Below the pieces are notes generated by a model. That model was given only the letters and a program-made list of their open reading frames with translations, had not been told where the DNA came from and made no database searches. Made by a program: the position numbers and the translations under genes. Shown one piece after another: positions 1-4,581 of a stretch of 5,979 nt of DNA (positions are counted from its first letter, which is position 1; each line of letters begins with the position of its first letter). The DNA is taken from contig JAQUSM010000072.1 of NCBI GenBank assembly GCA_028715095.1, positions 1 through 5,979 on the forward strand, read 5' to 3'. Source of the DNA: Candidatus Omnitrophota bacterium (GTDB lineage Bacteria > Omnitrophota > Gorgyraeia > Gygaellales > Profunditerraquicolaceae).

Positions 1-434
1 GGGTCGATCCAGGCTAAGTTAAAGTAAAGCTGCAGGTCAAGATAATCCTGGGTTGAAACTTCCGTATTACGTTGTTTTTTAAGGTAAAGCTCATAATAGC
101 GGGGGAAAGTTGCGATGACTCTCTCTCTGTTTATGGAGAAAAAATTCTGCAGGATGAAATCTTTATCGTGTTTAGTCAGTTCAGAGGCGGGTTTCTTGGT
201 CAGCTCGCTGAATTTGTCTTTAACCAGGCCGTTATTATAGTCCTCTACCTGTTCAAACAAAGACGGCACTACATTAAAGGTTTGCTTGATCTTTGGAAAC
301 TTTTCCAGAATCTGCACCATATCCAGGTAATCCTTGACCCCGTGCAGCCTGACCCAGGGCAAGTTGCTCTCCTGCGTCAAGAGGTTCTTGTAGTACGGTT
401 GGTGCATATGAAAGATAAAGGCGAGGTTTAGCAT
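1..434 (-). CDS. GH57 family glycoside hydrolase, N-terminal part (3' end beyond the left edge)
   Basis: Reading leftward from the ATG at 434, an uninterrupted frame gives 144 residues before the window ends. The start MLNLAFIFHMHQPYY carries the first beta-strand and the HMHQP motif (residues 9-13) that opens the catalytic (beta/alpha)7 barrel of glycoside hydrolase family 57. It continues with PWVRLHGVKDYLDM, an IKQTFNVVPSLFEQ segment and an FPRYYELYLKK segment, all typical of GH57. Members are alpha-amylases, 4-alpha-glucanotransferases, amylopullulanases or branching enzymes acting on alpha-glucans such as glycogen; which activity applies cannot be told from this part, because the catalytic Glu and Asp lie in the missing portion. 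No signal peptide is seen, so it is probably cytoplasmic. The start is fixed by the family's N-terminal strand. No Shine-Dalgarno sequence lies at normal distance. The ATG is 16 nt past the stem of the porin terminator. Confidence 0.9.
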   Translation of the reverse strand, partial: MLNLAFIFHMHQPYYKNLLTQESNLPWVRLHGVKDYLDMVQILEKFPKIKQTFNVVPSLFEQVEDYNNGLVKDKFSELTKKPASELTKHDKDFILQNFFSINRERVIATFPRYYELYLKKQRNTEVSTQDYLDLQLYFNLAWID

Positions 435-440
435 AAATTT

Positions 441-484
441 AATTATTAAAAAACCCTCGGGAGATTTGCATCCCCCGAGGGTTT
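441..484 (-). terminator. Rho-independent terminator of the porin gene
   Basis: An 11-bp perfect inverted repeat, AAACCCTCGGG at 451-461 and CCCGAGGGTTT at 474-484, surrounds a 12-nt loop. Read on the minus strand, the GC-rich stem is followed by a run of six T (453-448) and then more A/T. It starts 21 nt after the porin stop codon. On the plus strand only a short TTTAGTATTT follows, so it could stop antisense transcription weakly as well. Confidence 0.93.
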
Positions 485-505
485 AGTATTTCTACATAAG
501 CTGTA

Positions 506-1855
506 TTAGAATGTAACTTTCATTGAACCGATTAACTGAGTAGCGTTTTGTTTTTCAACATCCCACGCTTTTCCAGGCAGGAATATACCGCCAGTTAATC
601 CGAACTGCACATCTTCAGTGTAGTCATATGTGGCTGTGACATCGATCTCATCACCAAGATGGCCTTTGCCAGCTCTAAGGTTAGCATTAGAGAAGTAACG
701 ATTAGTGCCGTCATAAGTGAATGCGCTGGTGTAGTTCCAGCTACCATCTTTTTTCTTGGCCATGTCAAAATAGCCGTATAACATCGAGAGCGTAACATCT
801 TCAACTGGTTTGCAGCTGGCTCTTAAATTATATACGCTTAGATCAGTGAAAGCTAAAAGCGCATAAGCGATATTGCCAAGTTTCTGGTCATAATACATTG
901 AATCCCAGCTGGATTGACCGCTTGCTGTGCCGCTCTTGTCCCCTGATAAATAAGTATAGCTGGCTCCAACTTTAGGAGTCATTTTAACTTTAGCAAAGGT
1001 ATAATCAGCCATTGCCTGAATAGCATATGCGCTGCGGCTATTATAATTACTTGCAGGAGCAGTGGCACCATCAACTTTGCCAAACTGATATGCGCCTTCT
1101 AAAGATAAAAGAAGGTTTTCAATCGGGCTGCTTGAAACTAAGGCGCCGATAGTGTTAACTTTATCAGCTTTGCCTTTGCTGGCAGATGTTCCGTTATTGT
1201 TATCGCTTTTTAAGAAATAATAAGCTGACACATTGGTATTTTTGTTTAATGCATAGGTAGCATTAACACCGGCTAAATCAGTATCATTATTTCTTGTAGT
1301 ATCCTGTTCATTAATTTTAGCATAAATTATGTCCACAACCAAAGGATCATAATCAAGGGTTGCGCGAATGGCATCAAAAGCCTTTCTTTCCGTTAAATCC
1401 GTGGGTATGTTTACAATCCCGGTAGCAGGTACTTTTGCGTTGCCAATAATCAATCCGTTGCCAAAGCGAATTTCCTGGCGACCAATAGTCAATGTTAGAG
1501 GAGAATACAAGAATTCTTTTAAAGTAACATAGGCTAGGTCAAGATCAATATTGCCGCTAGAAGAGCTGTCATTCTGGCCATTCCAGACTCTTTCATTGAT
1601 CAGTCTTACGGTAGCCATGACATTGTCAGTAAGATCCGCATCAATGCGTACTCTGGTTTGGGTCATAAAGAAAGATTGATCAATATTCTTTTTGTCCCCT
1701 GCTGCTCCACTTTGCAAATTAAAGTGCTCTCTGGCGACTCCACTTGCGATAATGTCTCCACTCACTTTTACATTCTGTACTTCGGCGTAGGCGGCGCTGA
1801 ATGTCAGTCCGACTAGCAAAGCAAGCGCTAATACTAAAATCAAGCGTTTACCCAT
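506..1855 (-). CDS. Outer membrane beta-barrel porin, alginate-export-like
   Basis: The protein has 449 residues. It starts with a Sec signal peptide: MGKR, a hydrophobic stretch at residues 5-22, and an AYA cleavage site after residue 24 followed by EVQNVKVSGD. The mature part has alternating hydrophobic strands typical of a transmembrane beta-barrel and ends LIGSMKVTF, with the terminal Phe expected for recognition by the BAM assembly machinery. A central stretch, LTLTIGRQEIRFGNGLIIG followed by FDAIRATLDYDPLVVDIIYAKI, resembles the alginate-export (AlgE-like) porin family; that family name is from memory and does not establish alginate as substrate. It is likely a channel for small anionic or sugar solutes in the outer membrane. 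It is monocistronic: its own promoter and strong ribosome binding site lie upstream and a terminator lies 21 nt downstream, consistent with an abundant surface protein. Confidence 0.88.
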   Translation of the reverse strand: MGKRLILVLALALLVGLTFSAAYAEVQNVKVSGDIIASGVAREHFNLQSGAAGDKKNIDQSFFMTQTRVRIDADLTDNVMATVRLINERVWNGQNDSSSSGNIDLDLAYVTLKEFLYSPLTLTIGRQEIRFGNGLIIGNAKVPATGIVNIPTDLTERKAFDAIRATLDYDPLVVDIIYAKINEQDTTRNNDTDLAGVNATYALNKNTNVSAYYFLKSDNNNGTSASKGKADKVNTIGALVSSSPIENLLLSLEGAYQFGKVDGATAPASNYNSRSAYAIQAMADYTFAKVKMTPKVGASYTYLSGDKSGTASGQSSWDSMYYDQKLGNIAYALLAFTDLSVYNLRASCKPVEDVTLSMLYGYFDMAKKKDGSWNYTSAFTYDGTNRYFSNANLRAGKGHLGDEIDVTATYDYTEDVQFGLTGGIFLPGKAWDVEKQNATQLIGSMKVTF

Positions 1856-1864
1856 TTTTTTACT

Positions 1865-1870
1865 CCTCCT
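1865..1870 (-). promoter_or_regulatory. Strong Shine-Dalgarno site of the porin gene
   Basis: The minus strand reads AGGAGG here, a full match to the anti-Shine-Dalgarno core, with 9 nt before the ATG at 1855. It fixes the porin start and predicts efficient translation. It lies outside the nearby inverted repeat at 1876-1900, so it should be accessible. Confidence 0.9.
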
Positions 1871-1875
1871 TTTTT

Positions 1876-1900
1876 GTTAACTGTTTTTTATATAGTTAAC
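1876..1900 (-). repeat. Inverted repeat in porin leader (proximal hairpin)
   Basis: GTTAACT at 1876-1882 pairs with AGTTAAC at 1894-1900, a 7-bp perfect stem with an 11-nt A/T loop, ending 5 nt upstream of the Shine-Dalgarno site. It could form a hairpin in the porin mRNA leader or be a dyad bound by a regulator. The GTTAAC half-sites are AT-rich, so chance cannot be excluded. Confidence 0.5.
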
Positions 1901-1925
1901 TAGGCCAATAAATTTTATTGCCTAG
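1900..1925 (-). repeat. Inverted repeat in porin leader (distal hairpin)
   Basis: CAATAAA at 1906-1912 and TTTATTG at 1914-1920 are perfect reverse complements around one central base. After one bulged C (1905), CTAGG at 1900-1904 pairs with CCTAG at 1921-1925. This makes a 12-bp interrupted dyad in the porin 5' leader, abutting the second inverted repeat at 1876-1900. It may be an mRNA 5' stabilising stem or an operator downstream of the promoter. Confidence 0.55.
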
Positions 1926-1953
1926 GATAATTTCTCCGAGTTACTTAAAGATT

Positions 1954-1981
1954 ATTTTACCTATAACTCTTTAATTGTCAA
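1954..1981 (-). promoter_or_regulatory. Sigma-70 type promoter of the porin gene
   Basis: On the minus strand the -35 box is TTGACA (1976-1981, perfect), the spacer is 16 bp, and the -10 box is TAAAAT (1954-1959, five of six bases). Transcription should start near 1947, giving a leader of about 92 nt. The -35 box lies only 16 nt after the stop codon of the upstream lipoprotein gene. No extended -10 TG is present. Confidence 0.82.
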
Positions 1982-1986
1982 GAGTT
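1965..1986. repeat. Inverted repeat overlapping the porin -35 box
   Basis: AACTCTT at 1965-1971 and AAGAGTT at 1980-1986 form a 7-bp dyad around 8 nt, and the second arm overlaps the -35 element. It could be an operator, where a bound repressor would block RNA polymerase. It is a poor terminator for the upstream operon because no T-run follows it on the minus strand. A six-base T-run (1985-1990) follows it on the plus strand, where nothing is known to be transcribed. It is short and AT-rich, so it may be chance. Confidence 0.35.
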
Positions 1987-1997
1987 TTTTACCCCGT

Positions 1998-2468
1998 TTA
2001 TTTTACCGGAGATTTGGCTTTTTTAGCCGCGGCCTGTGATTTGGGGCCCAATGAAATAGTTAAAATAACAGTGCTTCCCTTCGGCTCCATGGTGATAATA
2101 CAGGTCTCATTTTCTCTTTCAAAGTTTAAAAGCCTTTGGCCGTATTCAACAATGTTTACCAGGTTCCAATTATACATAGCCATCTGTTCTTTATAAAAGT
2201 TAACCACCTGATCAGGGTTAACCTTACCCTGGTATTTTAATACGCCTACGCGCACTCCGGAACTTTCAAAAGAGTATGACTGCGTGGGCAGGCTTTTTAA
2301 GCCGACAGGAACCGGCACATCGCTGAATTTAAGGATTGCCTGAGGTTCAAGCAGATCGGGATTAATGGATTTGGAGCCACTGCTGCTTGAGAGGGTTGAA
2401 CAACCCGGAAGAACAGCAGCTAACAGACAGCAGGAAATAAGCAGAAAAAACAACCTTGCAGTTTTCAT
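1998..2468 (-). CDS. Putative lipoprotein of unknown function
   Basis: The protein has 156 residues. It begins with MKTARLFFLLISCCLLAAVLPGC, a lipoprotein signal peptide with lipobox LPGC. Cys23 is the predicted lipidated residue, and S at +2 favours the outer membrane by the rule known from enterobacteria. A Ser-rich linker (24-33) follows. The folded part (about 40-145) contains SFESSGVRVGVLKYQGK, VVNFYKEQMAMYNWNLVN, RLLNFERENETCIITMEPKG and a final beta-strand TVILTISLGPK. The tail is Lys/Ala-rich. I recognise the pattern as a conserved hypothetical lipoprotein found in other diderm bacteria but cannot name a function. The start overlaps the stop of the PHP gene as ATGA, with a GGAGG Shine-Dalgarno 4 nt upstream, so translation is probably coupled. 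It is the last gene of the operon; no strong terminator follows. Confidence 0.85.
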   Translation of the reverse strand: MKTARLFFLLISCCLLAAVLPGCSTLSSSSGSKSINPDLLEPQAILKFSDVPVPVGLKSLPTQSYSFESSGVRVGVLKYQGKVNPDQVVNFYKEQMAMYNWNLVNIVEYGQRLLNFERENETCIITMEPKGSTVILTISLGPKSQAAAKKAKSPVK

Positions 2469-3145
2469 CTTTCCTCCCTCCCTGCCTGCCGGCAGGTTTT
2501 TGTAGTTATTAATTTTTTAACATCTTTATAAATTTTGTCAATTTCCTTTTGGGATAAACCTGAATCCAACCCTACCCTGGTTAATTCAGCCGGTGAAATA
2601 ATATCTTCCGGGGCATGGCTGTCATTATTTAAAATCAATTTTGCTCCTGATTTTCTGGCCTGTTTGATTACATGGGCATTAGTCCGGCTGTGGCCGCGAC
2701 GGCTGGTAATTTCAAGGAATATCCCGCGGTCTTTGGCAAGCTTCGCGTCTTCATCAGAGATCAGCCCGGGATGCGCCAGGATATCTATGTCTGCCATTAA
2801 GGCCAAATGGTTGGTGTTTTTTGCCACAGGCTCAACAGGAGTTTCTCCGTGGGCAATAATAATTTTGATCCCCTCTTTTCTGGCTAAGCCGGCTAGAGGT
2901 TTAAATTGTTCCGGAGGAAGATGGGTTAGTTCAATCCCCGGCAATACCTTAATTTGGGAGTTTTTAGGCCAGCGTTTGCAGAATTCAACAATCGCTTTGG
3001 CAGCCTGTTTGATATTGCTGTAATCAGCGTGGTCGGTTATGGCGATTACTTTATAACCTTTGGCTTGATAGCGTACGGCGACTTCAGAGGGAAGCAGCTC
3101 ACCGTCGCTTAAAAATGTATGCGCATGTAAATTATAATCGTACAT
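2465..3145 (-). CDS. PHP-domain metal-dependent phosphoesterase
   Basis: The protein has 226 residues and belongs to the polymerase and histidinol phosphatase (PHP) family, a trinuclear-metal hydrolase fold. The full ligand set is visible: H7-x-H9, D14, H39 in ITDH, E72 in PGIE, H99 in IIIAHGE, H125 in LAHPG, and D175-S-H177. It is therefore likely active on phosphate esters. Histidinol-phosphate phosphatase activity is possible, but no his genes are nearby and the substrate is unknown. The start at 3145 (MYDYNLHAHT) is chosen because the family begins just before the first HxH. The frame stays open upstream to 3184, but those 13 extra residues (with RQVRFLPGA) are translated tRNA sequence. 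The last nine residues, CRQAGREER, come from a GC-rich palindrome and are probably a non-conserved extension. The stop overlaps the lipoprotein ATG. There is no independent Shine-Dalgarno apart from AGGGG inside the tRNA. Confidence 0.9.
   Translation of the reverse strand: MYDYNLHAHTFLSDGELLPSEVAVRYQAKGYKVIAITDHADYSNIKQAAKAIVEFCKRWPKNSQIKVLPGIELTHLPPEQFKPLAGLARKEGIKIIIAHGETPVEPVAKNTNHLALMADIDILAHPGLISDEDAKLAKDRGIFLEITSRRGHSRTNAHVIKQARKSGAKLILNNDSHAPEDIISPAELTRVGLDSGLSQKEIDKIYKDVKKLITTKTCRQAGREER
2473..2477 (-). promoter_or_regulatory. Shine-Dalgarno site of the lipoprotein gene
   Basis: The minus strand reads GGAGG within a purine-rich GAGGGAGGAAAG stretch, 4 nt before the ATG at 2468. It sits inside the last codons of the PHP gene and decides the lipoprotein start. 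A GC-rich hairpin lies 3 nt upstream. Confidence 0.75.
2481..2496. repeat. GC-rich palindrome at the PHP/lipoprotein gene junction
   Basis: The plus strand reads CCTGCCTGCCGGCAGG. It contains the 12-bp perfect palindrome CCTGCCGGCAGG (2485-2496). It can also fold as a 6-bp CCTGCC/GGCAGG stem with a 4-nt loop. It lies in the last codons of the PHP gene, encoding part of its CRQAGREER tail, and is far more GC-rich than its AT-rich surroundings. It looks like a small REP-like dispersed repeat. Only one copy is present in this window, so dispersal is not shown. Confidence 0.6.
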
Positions 3146-3154
3146 AATATTTAG

Positions 3155-3228
3155 TGCCCCTGGCAGGAATCGAACCTGCCGCACGCAGTTTAGGAAACTG
3201 CTGCTCTATCCTTATGAGCTACAGGGGC
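3155..3228 (-). tRNA. tRNA-Arg (anticodon CCU)
   Basis: The minus strand folds into a complete cloverleaf of 74 nt. The acceptor stem GCCCCTG/CAGGGGC has 7 perfect pairs, the D stem is GCTC/GAGC, and the anticodon stem is GCAGT/ACTGC. The anticodon loop is TTCCTAA with CCU at 3192-3194, and the T stem GCAGG/CCTGC encloses TTCGATT. It reads the arginine codon AGG. A20 in the D loop and discriminator A fit bacterial arginine identity. Position 15 is U and position 48 is G, an unusual pair where a purine and a pyrimidine are expected (the Levitt pair). The 3' CCA is not encoded (CTAA follows), so a CCA-adding enzyme is needed. The gene lies 4 nt after the apt stop and 9 nt before the PHP start, so it is probably cut from a polycistronic transcript by RNase P and RNase Z. 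Confidence 0.96.
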
Positions 3229-3232
3229 AGAT

Positions 3233-3766
3233 TTACTCTCCCCGGAACTTAACCAGGGAATATATCGGGTATTCTTTTAATTTATCCCTGCCATGCAAAT
3301 CAACCAGCTCGATGACAAACCCTATTCCTACTATCTTTCCGCGCAGTTGTGTTATCAGGTCAACCACTGCTTTTACTGTACCGCCGGTAGCTAAAAGGTC
3401 ATCGATAATTAAAACTTTTTCACCATTAGTTATGGCGTCTTTATGGATCTCTAAGGTGTCTGTGCCATATTCAAGCTCATAGGTTGCAGAAATAGTCTTA
3501 TAGGGCAGCTTGCCTTTTTTACGCACAGGTACGAATCCGGCGCCGATTTTATGCGCTAAGGCCGCGCCAAAGATAAAACCCCTCGCCTCCACCCCGACTA
3601 TTTTATCAATCTTCCTGCCTTTATATTTCTTGGCCAGTAAATCAATTGATTTCTTAAACGCGGTTTTATTCTGGATCAAAGTAGTTACATCGCGGAAAAG
3701 GATCCCGGGCTTGGGGAAATCGGGAATATTCCTTATAGATTTTTCCAATAAGCAGTTGTTTTTCAT
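3233..3766 (-). CDS. apt: Adenine phosphoribosyltransferase
   Basis: The protein has 177 residues, the usual length of the family (about 170-180). It converts adenine and PRPP to AMP and pyrophosphate in the cytoplasm (purine salvage). Visible hallmarks are the N-terminal IRNIPDFPKPGILFRDVTTL (residues 11-30), VGVEARGFIFG (57-67), the flexible-loop segment YELEYGTDTLEIH (96-108), and the PRPP-binding motif VLIIDDLLATGGT (118-130) with the paired aspartates D122-D123. The C-terminal FVIELVDLHGRDKL also fits APRT. The ATG at 3766 overlaps the sigma-factor stop as ATGA, and AGGAG lies 8 nt upstream inside the sigma gene, so translation is probably coupled. The tRNA-Arg gene follows 4 nt after the stop. 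No missing key residues are seen. Confidence 0.96.
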   Translation of the reverse strand: MKNNCLLEKSIRNIPDFPKPGILFRDVTTLIQNKTAFKKSIDLLAKKYKGRKIDKIVGVEARGFIFGAALAHKIGAGFVPVRKKGKLPYKTISATYELEYGTDTLEIHKDAITNGEKVLIIDDLLATGGTVKAVVDLITQLRGKIVGIGFVIELVDLHGRDKLKEYPIYSLVKFRGE

Positions 3767-4578
3767 AGTTCCTTCTCCTGTCCGATGACGAATTTCTTTA
3801 ATTTTCTTAAGGCTGCCTCTTCGATCTGGCGGATCCTCTCACGCGAAACGCCCATTTTTTTGGCAACCTCCGCCAGTGTCTGCGGTTTGGTGTGGCTTAA
3901 GCCGAAGCGCAGGTCCAGGATTTCCCGTTCGCGCTCAGACATAACCTCCAGGAGATTATCGACTCTTTCCCGGTCAAGGAAATGTTCGATTTCGGCGTCC
4001 GGGGGAGCGGTGCTCTTGTCTTCTACTAATTCCGATATCTGGTTATCATTGTCTTCGCCAATGGGGGCTTCAAGCGAGGATGTGGTGCTGGACATCCAAA
4101 AATTAATCTTCCCTGTTTTCTCGGGAGAAAGTTTTAATTTTTTGGCAATTTCGGTATCGCTGGGAACACGTTTTAGTTTTTGGCTTAATCGCTCCCTGCA
4201 CTTCTTCCACTTGGTGATCAGGTCGTTCATATATACCGGCACGCGGATCATCTTGCCTTGTTCGCTGATGGAGCGGGTAATCCCCTGTTTAATCCACCAG
4301 GCGGCATAAGTTGAAAAACGGAATCCCTTGCGATGATCAAATTTCTCTACCGCTTTCATTAAACCGAGGTTGCCCTCTTCTATCAAATCCAAGAATGGGG
4401 TCCCCAGGCGCATATATCTTTTGGCGATATTGATCACCAGGCGCAGGTTTGCGCGGATCATTTCCTTGCGCGCCATTTCATCCCCGCGGCGGATCTTTTT
4501 GTTCAGGTCAATTTCCTGCTGGGCAGTTAAAAGCGGGATTTGCCTGACTTCTTTGAGATACGTTTTTAATGCTTCCAT
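3763..4578 (-). CDS. RNA polymerase sigma factor, sigma-70 family (group 2-like)
   Basis: The protein has 271 residues. Region 1.2 is at 1-33 (LKTYLKEV, PLLTAQQEIDL). Region 2 is at 36-117: ANLRLVINIAKRY, then LDLIEEGNLGLMKAVEKFD, then FSTYAAWWIKQGITRSI. Region 3 is at about 112-165, with an acidic 3.2 finger at 169-194. Region 4 is at about 200-263, ending in the helix-turn-helix TLAEVAKKMGVSRERIRQIEEAALRKL. Q98 and T101 match the spacing of E. coli RpoD Q437 and T440 (-10 contacts). R246, E247 and R250 match R584, E585 and R588 (-35 contacts), so it should read TTGACA/TATAAT-like promoters. Region 1.1 and the large non-conserved region of RpoD are absent, so it may be an alternative (group 2) factor or a short primary one. 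It starts 3 nt after the ppdK stop without a visible Shine-Dalgarno, suggesting coupling, and overlaps apt. Confidence 0.93.
   Translation of the reverse strand: MEALKTYLKEVRQIPLLTAQQEIDLNKKIRRGDEMARKEMIRANLRLVINIAKRYMRLGTPFLDLIEEGNLGLMKAVEKFDHRKGFRFSTYAAWWIKQGITRSISEQGKMIRVPVYMNDLITKWKKCRERLSQKLKRVPSDTEIAKKLKLSPEKTGKINFWMSSTTSSLEAPIGEDNDNQISELVEDKSTAPPDAEIEHFLDRERVDNLLEVMSEREREILDLRFGLSHTKPQTLAEVAKKMGVSRERIRQIEEAALRKLKKFVIGQEKEL
3775..3779 (-). promoter_or_regulatory. Shine-Dalgarno site of apt
   Basis: The minus strand reads AGGAG, 8 nt before the apt ATG at 3766, within the final codons of the sigma-factor gene. It supports the ATGA-overlap start over any downstream Met. Confidence 0.75.
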
Positions 4579-4581
4579 AGT

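Noticed and set aside
72..431. Plus-strand open frame of 119 codons
   Set aside because: It is antisense to the GH57 coding sequence, whose minus-strand translation shows clear family motifs; the plus-strand translation has no recognisable motif or ribosome binding site.
434..460. A -10-like TAATAAT for GH57 near 441-447
   Set aside because: It lies in the terminator's A/T tail, has no matching -35 at the right spacing, and would place the transcription start at or beyond the start codon.
595..804. Minus-strand open frame of 69 codons inside the porin gene
   Set aside because: It is a shifted-frame shadow of the porin; the porin frame has a signal peptide, a beta-barrel pattern and a terminal Phe.
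3146..3184. N-terminal extension of the PHP protein (MRQVRFLPGALNI)
   Set aside because: These codons lie inside or directly next to the tRNA-Arg gene; RQVRFLPGA is the translation of a tRNA T-arm. The family N-terminus begins at the Met at 3145.
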